A DNA stretch of 20,903 nt from positions 1-20,903 of the forward strand of contig CAZAIO010000042.1 of NCBI GenBank assembly GCA_964485235.1. Direction: 5' to 3'. Of this stretch, positions 1 through 8,342 are shown one piece after another. The translations under genes were made by a program, and so were the position numbers. Within the stretch, counting starts at the first letter, position 1; every line of letters begins with the position of its first letter. The notes below the pieces were generated by a model. It had not been told where the DNA came from, did not search any database, and was given only the letters and a program-made list of their open reading frames with translations. Source of the stretch: CAZAIO01 sp964485235 (GTDB taxonomy: Bacteria > Chloroflexota > Dehalococcoidia > GIF9 > UBA5629).

Positions 1-70
1 CCGCTTCGGCCCGTTCTTTCACCGGTATTACATTGAAACAGTCCGTACCGTTGCATAGATATATCGTTTG

Positions 71-85
71 TAGTACTTTCGTCCC
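71..85 (+). promoter_or_regulatory. 15-bp motif upstream of sensor gene 1 (copy 1)
   Basis: TAGTACTTTCGTCCC occurs here and, letter for letter, at 5100-5114, in each case about 85-110 bp before a sensor gene. Its core is an imperfect inverted repeat, GTAC-N4-GTCC. That resembles the GGGAC-N4-GTCCC layout bound by NarL/LuxR-type response regulators such as DosR. The resemblance is my inference; the exact repetition is seen directly. Confidence 0.55.
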
Positions 86-102
86 CAATAATAAATTTTA
101 TA

Positions 103-132
103 TTTACAATACGTTCATTATGAGGAAATAAT
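103..132 (+). promoter_or_regulatory. Weak candidate promoter for sensor gene 1
   Basis: A TTTACA -35-like hexamer (103-108) is followed after 18 bp by AATAAT (127-132). This is the best pair in a very AT-rich leader, so the call is weak. The spacing to the 15-bp motif differs from the stronger promoter of copy 2. Confidence 0.3.
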
Positions 133-177
133 TAATCAATATTACATTGTTATAAATTTTTTATTTCTTATAGACAA

Positions 178-3100
178 ATGAATGTTAATAGCATACTACC
201 ACTCTTGGCAACTATTGCCTATGTTCCGCTTGTAATCATCCTTCTGGCAAGCAAGACCTGGAAAAAACAACACTGGCTGCTGCTTGCCTATCTTTTTGCG
301 GTCATAATCTGGAGTTTAAGCGCATTCTTCCTTCGCAGCGATTATTTAAACGCCGCAAAGCCGGATATCTTTAAAGTGACTGTATGTGGACTCCCGCTTG
401 CGGCAGGCTTCCTGCTTTACTTCATCGACTACCAAACCCAGCGGTCGCTCGGACGCAGCATTCACGTGCTTTTCGGGCTTCTTCTTGTATTTCTCGTACT
501 GGTTATCACAGGTTATATACCGACGAGCGTCACGTTCACAGAAAATGCGATAGTCCCTGTATTCGGATGGTGGTTCTATGTACTCTCGGCATTTTTCCTG
601 ATTTATCCGGTCTTTCTTATACCGGTATTAATACGTAAATATCGCAGGCTCTCCAATCCTGCCGAACGCAATACATATGCATACTTTATTATCGCGATCG
701 CACTACTTACAATCGGTGCACTGGCCGGACTGTCGCCAATAGGGACAAAATTCCCCGTCAGCCATCTTGCCAATCTTGTTAATGCGATTATTTTAACCGC
801 TGTCGTGATAAAAGGTGAGCTGATGAGCGTATCGATGCTGGCACGCCGGGGGTTAGTCTTTACCTCGTTGATAACCGTTGCCGTTATTATTTACACTGCA
901 CTGTATATGTTAGTACACCGAGTTTTCGATTTGAACCCAAAACCCACCGGGTTTTTCCTGGCTATCATCGGAGCAATTTTTGTGGGCATTTCCTTCCTGG
1001 AATTCAGAGAATGGATTGAGCGTAAAGTCGATAAGTTATTTCTCAGCAAACGTTATAACTATCGCGAAGAATTGTCCGCCTTTATACGGAATAAAATAAG
1101 CGGTGTATTCAGCCTGAGCGAACTTGGCAAAGGACTGCTGCCTCCGCTCGCCAAAGCGCTCCAATGCAGAAGGGCATACCTGCTCCTGCCCGAGTCGGCA
1201 ACCGGTGATTTCATTACCGAGTTCTGCGAGCCGGAATTGGAAGAAATACCGTTAGTGCGGATAAGACATGATAGTCCGATAGTGGAATGGCTCAACCACC
1301 ACAATAAATTCCTTACCACGGAAAATATTGATATTTTCCCCCAGTTTAAAAGCCTCTGGGGTAAGGAAAAGACTGACATCAGACAGGCAGCGATAGAGCT
1401 TGTCTTTCCTATAATAAGCCGCGAAAACCTGATAGGAATACTTGCGTTAAGCAAAAAAGAATCGGGAAAATATACGCTTGACGATGTTAACCTGGTACAG
1501 AGTATCGCCAGACAGATAGCGATAAGCCTTGAAAAAGAATATCTTCAAGCGGAGCTCAGAAGGAGAGAGCAGGAGCTTGCGTTAATAAACCGCCTTTCCG
1601 GAGTCATGACTTCGAGTTTAAGAATAAAAGAGGTATACGATACGTTCATAGGCGGCTTAAAAGAAGTGATAGATGTCGAATATGCGTTCATCAATATTAT
1701 AGAAGGAGATGAACTGTTTTGCACTGCATCGTACGGAAAGGACAATGCGGGCAAAGCCGAGGGGAGAAAGACGATACTCGCCGGTACTGCAACTGAATGG
1801 GTGGCAAACCACAAGAAAAGCCTGGTAGAACCCGACCTCAAAATAAACAAACTCTTCCCGACTTATGAAGTGGTTGATGTAGAGGGTATCAGATCGGTCG
1901 TCTATTTACCGCTTCTCAATAAAGGGGAGGGGATAGGCAGTCTCACCCTTGCAAGCAGCCAGCCGAAAGCATACAACCAGACGCAGATACACCTTCTTGA
2001 ACGTCTTGCATCTCAGATTTCCACATCGGTAGCCAACTCCCAGCTTTATGAGAAAGCGGAACAGCGAGCGCGCATAGACGAGCTTACCGGTCTCTTCAAC
2101 CGCCGGCATTTCGACGAAGTACTCAAAAGAGAGATTAACCGGCATTCACGGTACGGGAGCACGCTTTCACTTGCTTTTATCGACCTTGACGGATTCAAGA
2201 AATATAACGACACACGCGGCCATCTGGAGGGCGATGAACTCCTTACAAAAACCGGCAGCATGATAAAGGAAACGATCAGGGGGATTGACCTCGCGTTCCG
2301 ATACGGAGGTGATGAGTTTGCAATAATTATGGCACATACAAGCGCAGACGACGCCGCTGCCGCAGCTGAACGGGTACGGGCGACGATCACAAGCAATATG
2401 AATGCCATGCAAGTAGGAGTAACACTCAGCCTCGGCCTTGCATGCTGGCCGCATGACGGACTTGCGCAGGATGATGTCGTCAACGCAGCGGACCAGGCCC
2501 TCTATTACGCCAAGCGAACGGGCGGCAACCGGACCTGCGTAGTATCGCAAATAATTCCTTCACAGACAGGAACAACGAAGATATCGCCTGCTGCAGAAAA
2601 AGAAACGCTCAATACTATCTATGCCCTGGCAGCGACGATCGAGGCAAGAGACCCGTATACATACGGCCATTCGCGTAAAGTGAGAACTTATGCCGTCGCC
2701 CTGGCCGAATCATTAGGTCTGTCACCGGAAGCAGTAGCGATAATCAGTCATGCAGCTTTACTCCATGATATCGGTAAAATAGGTGTTCTGGATGAGATAC
2801 TGAATAAGCCGGATAAACTGGACATCGATGAAATGAAATTAATCAAAAATCATCCGCAGTTGTCAAGAAATATCGTTGCTCATGTACCGAGCCTGACACC
2901 CTGCCTGCCTGCTATTCTCCACCACCATGAACGATGGGATGGCAACGGTTATCCGGAAGGACTGAAAGAAGAAGCGATTCCCCTTGAGGCAAGGATACTT
3001 TCCATAGCGGACACCTTCGATGCCATGACTTCTCTACGACCTTACCGTGCGCCTTTTTCATATAAAGAAGCGATTGACGAACTAAAACGCTGTGCCGGAA

Positions 3101-3198
3101 CACAGTTCGATCCTGAACTTGTACAGAAGTTCCTGCCGATCGCGTTAGCCACCACACCTGAAGAAATGGAACCGGTCCGGCATAAAGACCGCATCTAA
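178..3198 (+). CDS. Multi-TM sensor / GAF-GAF / GGDEF / HD-GYP cyclic-di-GMP protein (copy 1)
   Basis: This 1006-residue membrane signalling protein is predicted to both make and break cyclic-di-GMP. Residues 1-280 hold about nine hydrophobic segments and resemble the 7TM input region of some histidine kinases. Two GAF-like regions follow (about 300-455 and 475-620), joined by a charged helix around 453-467. The GGDEF diguanylate cyclase domain has an intact catalytic GGDEF at 710-714 and an inhibitory I-site RxxD at 701-704, so it is probably active and feedback-controlled. The HD-GYP phosphodiesterase domain has HD at 863-864 and the HHExxDGxGYP signature at 916-926, also intact. A GH3 gene follows 128 bp downstream, and the whole pair is repeated from 5184. 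No Shine-Dalgarno precedes the ATG. The ligand and the net direction of catalysis are unknown. Confidence 0.93.
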   Translation: MNVNSILPLLATIAYVPLVIILLASKTWKKQHWLLLAYLFAVIIWSLSAFFLRSDYLNAAKPDIFKVTVCGLPLAAGFLLYFIDYQTQRSLGRSIHVLFGLLLVFLVLVITGYIPTSVTFTENAIVPVFGWWFYVLSAFFLIYPVFLIPVLIRKYRRLSNPAERNTYAYFIIAIALLTIGALAGLSPIGTKFPVSHLANLVNAIILTAVVIKGELMSVSMLARRGLVFTSLITVAVIIYTALYMLVHRVFDLNPKPTGFFLAIIGAIFVGISFLEFREWIERKVDKLFLSKRYNYREELSAFIRNKISGVFSLSELGKGLLPPLAKALQCRRAYLLLPESATGDFITEFCEPELEEIPLVRIRHDSPIVEWLNHHNKFLTTENIDIFPQFKSLWGKEKTDIRQAAIELVFPIISRENLIGILALSKKESGKYTLDDVNLVQSIARQIAISLEKEYLQAELRRREQELALINRLSGVMTSSLRIKEVYDTFIGGLKEVIDVEYAFINIIEGDELFCTASYGKDNAGKAEGRKTILAGTATEWVANHKKSLVEPDLKINKLFPTYEVVDVEGIRSVVYLPLLNKGEGIGSLTLASSQPKAYNQTQIHLLERLASQISTSVANSQLYEKAEQRARIDELTGLFNRRHFDEVLKREINRHSRYGSTLSLAFIDLDGFKKYNDTRGHLEGDELLTKTGSMIKETIRGIDLAFRYGGDEFAIIMAHTSADDAAAAAERVRATITSNMNAMQVGVTLSLGLACWPHDGLAQDDVVNAADQALYYAKRTGGNRTCVVSQIIPSQTGTTKISPAAEKETLNTIYALAATIEARDPYTYGHSRKVRTYAVALAESLGLSPEAVAIISHAALLHDIGKIGVLDEILNKPDKLDIDEMKLIKNHPQLSRNIVAHVPSLTPCLPAILHHHERWDGNGYPEGLKEEAIPLEARILSIADTFDAMTSLRPYRAPFSYKEAIDELKRCAGTQFDPELVQKFLPIALATTPEEMEPVRHKDRI

Positions 3199-3241
3199 AC
3201 CTTATTTATCCCTTATCTCAGATCGTCCCCCCCTCCTTCAA

Positions 3242-3258
3242 CTAGAACAATATTCTAG
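3242..3258. promoter_or_regulatory. Palindromic operator-like element upstream of GH3 gene 1
   Basis: CTAGAACAATATTCTAG is a near-perfect inverted repeat. A further direct half-site, CTAGAACA, begins at 3255, 13 bp from the first. The same arrangement stands at 8258-8274 before the second GH3 gene, with the same 11-bp distance to the -35 box. It is probably a transcription factor site; the regulator is not identified. Confidence 0.65.
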
Positions 3259-3269
3259 AACACAATCAC

Positions 3270-3298
3270 TTCCAAATTGTGTACGTTCATGCCATAGT
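3270..3298 (+). promoter_or_regulatory. Promoter of GH3 gene 1
   Basis: TTCCAA (3270-3275), a 17-bp spacer and CATAGT (3293-3298) form a sigma70-like promoter. The -35 box is poor, which fits dependence on an activator at the palindrome just upstream. Layout and hexamers recur at 8286-8314, which supports the call more than either box does alone. Confidence 0.55.
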
Positions 3299-3326
3299 AA
3301 ACTGAATAATACTAAAGGGGGAAACT

Positions 3327-4991
3327 GTGCTTAAGCCAAGAGACCTTCTTACGCAGGGTAAATACGAAGAATTATGGCAATTATGCGCCGGCTTTATCGA
3401 TCTCGATGTAGAACAATTTATGAACATCCAGAAACGTTTGCTTCTTGAGCAAATAAATCTGCTGAATAATTCCGTGCTTGGTAAAAGAATCACACGGGGC
3501 GCTGTACTTGACAGCGTTGAAGAATTCAGGAAGAAAGTACCCCTTACCACATATGCTGATTATTGTCCTGAGTTACTCGAACGCAATGAAAGCGCATTGC
3601 CTGAAAAACCGCTTCAATGGATACAGACATCCGGCCGGTCGGGTGAATATCCATGTAAATGGGTACCGGTCACCGAGCAGTTCTGGAATGAAGCAGGGAA
3701 AAATTTCTGTGCTATCGCAATGTTCGGCACCTGTAAGAAAAAGGGACAGATCGTGTTTAAAAACGGATTCAAGATCCTTCATGCGATAGCTCAAACACCA
3801 TGTCTCACAGGTGCAGTTGCCTATAAACTGCAGGACGACGCATTGTTCAGCTATCTCCCGACACTGGAAGAATCAGAGAATATATCCTTCGAAGACAGAA
3901 TATCGAAGGGATTCTCACTGGCTTTGTCAAAGGGCATTGAAGGGTTCTTCGGACTTTCCGGTATTCTTGTAGCAATAGGTGAAAAGTTCAAGCAGGGATC
4001 GGGTGGAAAAAACCTCTCGAAAATGCTTGCTGACCCATCTATGGCGCTCCGGTTGATAAAAGGAAAAGTAAAAAGCAAAATAGCACGTCGCCCGATGTTG
4101 CCCAAAGATGTATGGTCGCTAAAAATGATAGTCGCCATGGGGGCGGACTGTGCCGTATATAAAAATAAAATCGAAGAACTCTGGGGAAGAAAGCCGCTCG
4201 AAGTCTATGGAAATACCGAAACAACGATAATCGCCACACAGACCTGGGACTACGGTGATATGATTTTCTTCCCGAACCTGAACTTCCTTGAGTTTATACC
4301 TGAAAAAGAACATGTAAAAGGGCAACTCGATAAATCATATCAACCAAAAACCAAATTGCTTGACGAACTCCAGGCCGGCGAGAGCTACGAGTTGGTGATA
4401 ACCAATTTTCACGGCGGCGCGCTGGTACGTTATAGAACGGGAGATATGGTGAGAATCACATCACTTAAAAACGATAAATTGAAGATCAATCTCCCTCAAA
4501 TTACGTTCGACAGGCGTGCCGATGACCTGATCGACCTCGGATTCATACGGCTCACGGAGCGTATAATCTGGCAGGCAGTTGAAAATACGAATATTCCTTA
4601 TAAAGACTGGGTGGCGCACAAGGAGATCGGGGAAACGCCCAGGCTCCATCTCTATATCGAACTGAAGGATAGCCATAAAGCCAGCGAGGAAGAGATAGCT
4701 ATCGCTGTATATGAACAGATACAGAAAAACGGTAACGGGCTATTTGTCTACAAGGACCTTGCAAGTCTTGAGTCTTTAATAAACTACAGACCGATTAGAG
4801 TAACCCTGCTGCCGCAAGGAGCTTTCTCCTATTATAAGGAACGAAAACTTGCAGAAGGTGCGGAGTTAAGCCAGCTTAAACCGCGTCATATCAATCCTTC
4901 AGACAAAGCGCTTTCGCTCCTCCTGTCCAAAGAACAGCGTAAGCCCGATACAACCACGGTTCCGAGTACTGAATATATAGTCGACCGTTAG
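3327..4991 (+). CDS. GH3-family acyl-adenylating / acyl-acid amido synthetase-like protein (copy 1)
   Basis: This 554-residue cytoplasmic protein belongs to the GH3 family of the ANL adenylating enzymes. Plant GH3 enzymes adenylate acyl acids such as auxin or jasmonate and join them to amino acids; bacterial members are mostly uncharacterised. Visible motifs are the phosphate-binding loop TSGRSGEYP (from T101), YGNTE at 294-298 in the place of the family's Y-x-x-(S/T)E motif, and RYRTGD at 368-373. Length is about normal for the family. It starts with GTG, chosen because a strong AAAGGGGG Shine-Dalgarno (3314-3321) lies five bases upstream. It has its own promoter after the sensor gene and a terminator behind it. 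Substrate unknown; I infer a role linked to the neighbouring sensor. Confidence 0.88.
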   Translation: MLKPRDLLTQGKYEELWQLCAGFIDLDVEQFMNIQKRLLLEQINLLNNSVLGKRITRGAVLDSVEEFRKKVPLTTYADYCPELLERNESALPEKPLQWIQTSGRSGEYPCKWVPVTEQFWNEAGKNFCAIAMFGTCKKKGQIVFKNGFKILHAIAQTPCLTGAVAYKLQDDALFSYLPTLEESENISFEDRISKGFSLALSKGIEGFFGLSGILVAIGEKFKQGSGGKNLSKMLADPSMALRLIKGKVKSKIARRPMLPKDVWSLKMIVAMGADCAVYKNKIEELWGRKPLEVYGNTETTIIATQTWDYGDMIFFPNLNFLEFIPEKEHVKGQLDKSYQPKTKLLDELQAGESYELVITNFHGGALVRYRTGDMVRITSLKNDKLKINLPQITFDRRADDLIDLGFIRLTERIIWQAVENTNIPYKDWVAHKEIGETPRLHLYIELKDSHKASEEEIAIAVYEQIQKNGNGLFVYKDLASLESLINYRPIRVTLLPQGAFSYYKERKLAEGAELSQLKPRHINPSDKALSLLLSKEQRKPDTTTVPSTEYIVDR

Positions 4992-5011
4992 TCCGGCTTG
5001 CATAAATAAAA

Positions 5012-5050
5012 TAAAAATAAAAGACGGTGTAACACCGTCTTTTATTTTTT
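5012..5050 (+). terminator. Rho-independent terminator after GH3 gene 1
   Basis: AAAAGACGGTG (5019-5029) pairs with CACCGTCTTTT (5033-5043) around a TAA loop, and the stem extends further through A/T pairs. It is followed by a T-rich run to 5050. It separates module copy 1 from copy 2. Confidence 0.88.
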
Positions 5051-5099
5051 CCTCCCAAAACAAAGCTGAAACTCGGTATAAAATAGACTTTGGACACGA

Positions 5100-5114
5100 T
5101 AGTACTTTCGTCCC
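5100..5114 (+). promoter_or_regulatory. 15-bp motif upstream of sensor gene 2 (copy 2)
   Basis: This is an exact second copy of TAGTACTTTCGTCCC (first copy 71-85). Here it ends two bases before a consensus -35 box, the usual place for an activator that touches RNA polymerase. Confidence 0.6.
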
Positions 5115-5116
5115 TC

Positions 5117-5145
5117 TTGACAACTCGTGAAGCTATCTACATAAT
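5117..5145 (+). promoter_or_regulatory. Sigma70 promoter of sensor gene 2
   Basis: TTGACA (5117-5122), exactly 17 bp, then CATAAT (5140-5145): a near-consensus vegetative promoter. Transcription would begin near 5152, giving a leader of about 30 bases. Confidence 0.75.
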
Positions 5146-5183
5146 AAAGCAGATTGAAGCTGTAGTTATCTATATAATTAAAT

Positions 5184-8100
5184 ATGAGTATTCATAGTAT
5201 TGTTCCATTAATAGCGGCGATAACGTATATCCTTCTATTTTTCGTTATCGTTTTCAACAGAGCTTGGGAACGGCAGCATAAACTTATGGCATGCTATCTC
5301 ATTGCTGCCAGCACATGGACTTTCAGCGCATTTCTCCTGAGAAGCGATTTCTTCTTAGACTATAAACTCGTGCTTTTCAAAATTGTTACCTGCGCATCGA
5401 TGTGGTGGGCTATCCAGATGTATTACTTTGCACGCGAATTCATGAACCTTCCCGGCGGTTGGGGAATACGCCTTGGTTATACTTCGCTTGGTCTGTTCAT
5501 TGTCTTCGCAATTTTCGGCCTGGCACCTCCCGGAATCACTTTCAACAACGGTCAGGTTATTCCGATGTACGGTTGGTGGATGATACAATATGCCGGTACT
5601 TTCGTCATACTTTCCGCCCTGATAATTTATTCACTCGTTAAAAACTTCATAAACGTAACAGAACCCAAAGAACACAATAAAAGCATGTACCTTATACTGG
5701 CAATTGTGGTCCTGACCGTATTCGGATTTGCCGGTATGACACCGCTCGCAAATGAATTCCCCGTGAGCATATTCGGCGGTCTCCTTTCAGCCTGCGTGCT
5801 TACCTATGCAATATTGAAACACGATCTTGTCAGCGTGAACCTGTTTATACGCAGGTCTCTCTCGTGGGCTGCAGTAATTTCCGTCGGCGTTGTCGCCTAT
5901 CTTGGCCTGTTCTTCCTTATTTATTTGTTGACCGACTTCGAAGTGAGAGCGTCTGTGGTTGTTATCACGACACTTGCCGCGATTGCCATGGCCGTGATCA
6001 TCTATTCGCTCAGAAACTTCTTTGTCCGGAGAGTGGATAAGTTCTTTTTTAATAAGAGCTATGACTACCGGCAGGAACTAAGCGACTTTATCAGGCATAA
6101 AATAAGCGGCGTCTTCAGTTTACAGGAGCTCGTAGAGGGTCTATTACCGCCGCTGGTACGCGTTATCAACTGCAACCATGCCTACATGCTGCTCCCGGAA
6201 ACGGCAAGCGGTCACTTTAACGTCAAATTTTCCGAACCGGCCCAAAGTGATAATTCACCGTTTGTAATAAAACGAAACAGTCCGGTTGCAAACTGGCTTT
6301 TCAGAGAAAACAGGTATTTAATGCTGGAAAAAATAGACATCCAGCCTGAATTTCTCGGCATAAGTACAAAAGAAAAAGAAATGTTGAAAAGCCACAATAT
6401 AGAACTGCTGTTTCCTCTTGTAAGCAGGTCGAACCTGGTCGGTATTCTTGCGTTAAGCAAAAAGCAATCGGGCAAATATTCTCTCGATGATGCCCATCTG
6501 GTAGAAGGTATCGTGAGCCAGGTAGCTATCAGCCTTGAGAAAGAATACCTTCAGGAAGAGCTGAGAAAACGGGAACAGGAACTGTCTTTGATTAATAGGC
6601 TCGCCGGTGTAATTACCTCCAGCCTGAACATACGGGATGTATATGATGCGTTTGTGGCAGATCTGCGGGAATTTATCAACATCGATTTCACTATGGTGGC
6701 ATTGATAGATGAGGACGAACTGGTCTTCTCCGCGATTTCTTCCGAGGTCGGCTCGGCATGGAAAACCGGCGGCAGGACCCGTCTCAGCGATAGCCCGACT
6801 GAATGGGTCGCTACTCATAAGAAAAGCCTTCTGGAATCGGACCTGATACAGGACAGCATATTTTCCTCGGGTTCCGAGTTTATCAAACGGGGGATACGGT
6901 CAATTCTATATCTACCGCTTATCACGAAGGGAGAGGTTATCGGCAGTCTGACGGTAGCATGTTGTCAGCCCGACGCGTATAACCGTACACAGATCAACCT
7001 GCTTGAACGACTGGCTTCCCAGATATCTACATCTGTTGCGAATTCACAGCTTTATGCCAAAGCCGAACAGAGAGCACGTGTAGATGAGCTGACAGGACTG
7101 TTCAATCGCAGACATTTCGATGAAGTACTGAGCCGTGAAATCAACCGTCACTCCCGTTACGGCAGTATACTCTCGCTGGTTTTTGTCGACCTGGATAATT
7201 TTAAAAGTTACAACGACACAATGGGACATCTCAATGGAGACAAAATTCTCGCTCAGATCGGGCACCTGATTAAAGGAGCGTTACGAAATATAGACCTCTC
7301 TTTCCGTTACGGCGGTGACGAATTCGCTATAATACTCCCGCATTCATCCACCGATGATGCCTATGCGGTAACCGAACGTGTACGGATCAGGCTGACAAAT
7401 GAAATAAAAAACAACCAGAGTGAGATCAGCGCCAGTCTCGGACTGGCATCATGGCCCAGCGACGGACTCACACCGGACGACCTGATAGAAGCTGCGGACA
7501 GGGCACTTTATCATGCCAAGAGGACAGGAGGTAACCGCACATGCGTCGTATCCCAGATGCTACCTCCTCTCAACGATTCTATTGAATCGTCTTCCTCAGC
7601 TGAAAAAGAAACGTTGAACACTATTTATGCCCTTGCAGCAACAATCGAGGCGAGGGACCCTTATACGTACGGTCATTCTCGTAAAGTCAGAGGATATGCT
7701 GTAGCGCTTGCCGAAGCATTGAACCTTCCATCCGATAAAGTAGCGATCATCAGTCATGCAGCGCTGCTTCATGATATCGGCAAAATAGGCATCCTGGATG
7801 AAGTACTTAATAAACCCGGAAAACTGGATGTCAATGAAAGAGAACTGATTAAAACACATCCGCAACTATCACGTACAATAGTAGGGCATGTTCCCAGTCT
7901 TACCCCGTGTATCCCGGCAATTCTGCACCATCACGAACGCTGGGACGGCAACGGTTACCCAAGCGGCTTGAAAGAGACTGCAATACCTCTGGAAGCGAGA
8001 ATACTCTCTATAGCCGATTCTTTTGACGCGATGACATCTCTCCGCCCTTACCGTGCTCCTCTATCGATGAAGGAAGCACTGGAAGAGATAAAGCGTAATG

Positions 8101-8213
8101 CGGGCACACAGTTCGATCCCACTCTTGTCGTACAATTTTTACTTATAGCCCCGTCTATAATATCGGAGGAACCTGTCGTCGTATCGGGTACTCCCGCTCT
8201 CGAATCTGACTAA
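5184..8213 (+). CDS. Multi-TM sensor / GAF-GAF / GGDEF / HD-GYP cyclic-di-GMP protein (copy 2)
   Basis: This 1009-residue paralogue of the protein at 178-3198 has the same domain order. Key motifs fall at identical residue numbers: RxxD 701-704, GGDEF 710-714, HD 863-864 and HHExxDGxGYP 916-926. The two proteins are therefore collinear with no net insertion up to that point. All catalytic motifs are intact, so both cyclase and phosphodiesterase activity are predicted. By eye, the GGDEF and HD-GYP halves are much more alike than the N-terminal membrane halves, suggesting different input signals with the same output. No Shine-Dalgarno precedes the ATG although the promoter is near consensus. 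A GH3 gene follows 129 bp downstream, as in copy 1. Confidence 0.93.
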   Translation: MSIHSIVPLIAAITYILLFFVIVFNRAWERQHKLMACYLIAASTWTFSAFLLRSDFFLDYKLVLFKIVTCASMWWAIQMYYFAREFMNLPGGWGIRLGYTSLGLFIVFAIFGLAPPGITFNNGQVIPMYGWWMIQYAGTFVILSALIIYSLVKNFINVTEPKEHNKSMYLILAIVVLTVFGFAGMTPLANEFPVSIFGGLLSACVLTYAILKHDLVSVNLFIRRSLSWAAVISVGVVAYLGLFFLIYLLTDFEVRASVVVITTLAAIAMAVIIYSLRNFFVRRVDKFFFNKSYDYRQELSDFIRHKISGVFSLQELVEGLLPPLVRVINCNHAYMLLPETASGHFNVKFSEPAQSDNSPFVIKRNSPVANWLFRENRYLMLEKIDIQPEFLGISTKEKEMLKSHNIELLFPLVSRSNLVGILALSKKQSGKYSLDDAHLVEGIVSQVAISLEKEYLQEELRKREQELSLINRLAGVITSSLNIRDVYDAFVADLREFINIDFTMVALIDEDELVFSAISSEVGSAWKTGGRTRLSDSPTEWVATHKKSLLESDLIQDSIFSSGSEFIKRGIRSILYLPLITKGEVIGSLTVACCQPDAYNRTQINLLERLASQISTSVANSQLYAKAEQRARVDELTGLFNRRHFDEVLSREINRHSRYGSILSLVFVDLDNFKSYNDTMGHLNGDKILAQIGHLIKGALRNIDLSFRYGGDEFAIILPHSSTDDAYAVTERVRIRLTNEIKNNQSEISASLGLASWPSDGLTPDDLIEAADRALYHAKRTGGNRTCVVSQMLPPLNDSIESSSSAEKETLNTIYALAATIEARDPYTYGHSRKVRGYAVALAEALNLPSDKVAIISHAALLHDIGKIGILDEVLNKPGKLDVNERELIKTHPQLSRTIVGHVPSLTPCIPAILHHHERWDGNGYPSGLKETAIPLEARILSIADSFDAMTSLRPYRAPLSMKEALEEIKRNAGTQFDPTLVVQFLLIAPSIISEEPVVVSGTPALESD

Positions 8214-8257
8214 CATCCGCATTCCTCGCTCTTTACGTTCCCTGTTATTCAAGCCTG

Positions 8258-8274
8258 CTAGAACAATGTTCTAG
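8258..8274. promoter_or_regulatory. Palindromic operator-like element upstream of GH3 gene 2
   Basis: CTAGAACAATGTTCTAG is a perfect inverted repeat with 7-bp arms around AAT. A third half-site, CTAGAAC, starts at 8271, so TTCTAGAA is also self-complementary. Across 34 bases from here the sequence differs at only five positions from 3242-3275. Confidence 0.68.
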
Positions 8275-8285
8275 AACAATAACAC

Positions 8286-8314
8286 TTCCATTGGGCCGGA
8301 AAGAATGGCATAGT
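8286..8314 (+). promoter_or_regulatory. Promoter of GH3 gene 2
   Basis: TTCCAT (8286-8291), 17 bp, CATAGT (8309-8314). It matches the promoter of the first GH3 gene in both hexamers, in spacing and in distance to the upstream palindrome. Confidence 0.55.
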
Positions 8315-8342
8315 AACTTAGACCAAAATAAAGGGGGTTATT

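Larger units (their letters stand above)
1..177. other. Left-edge region with possible gene remnant and AT-rich leader
   Basis: Bases 1-58 have coding-like composition, then the sequence turns strongly AT-rich. Two readings are possible and I cannot choose between them. On the + strand, bases 2-58 read as the last 18 codons of a protein (RFGPFFHRYYIETVRTVA, then TAG). On the - strand, an ATG at 56 opens a frame (MQRYGLFQCNTGERTGRS) that runs off the left edge, without a visible ribosome binding site. Neither peptide is long enough to identify. The remainder, 59-177, is the leader of the first sensor gene. It holds the 15-base repeated motif at 71-85 and a weak promoter candidate. Confidence 0.35.

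Noticed and set aside
111..118. ACGTTCAT shared by the leaders at 111-118 and 3283-3290
   Set aside because: Only eight bases, at unrelated positions relative to the genes, and absent from copy 2; most likely chance.
86..177. Possible riboswitch (such as a c-di-GMP type) in the sensor gene leaders
   Set aside because: The leaders are short, AT-rich and show no conserved stem pattern; the leader of copy 2 is only about 30 bases from its promoter.
2046..2483. Open frame of 145 codons on the - strand inside sensor gene 1
   Set aside because: It lies wholly antisense to a well-supported GGDEF region and its translation looks like no protein family. Similar shadows occur across all the large genes.
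8258..8274. Reading the GH3 palindrome as a LexA/SOS box (GAAC...GTTC)
   Set aside because: The spacing is three bases where the Gram-positive LexA site has four, and the other copy has ATTC instead of GTTC.
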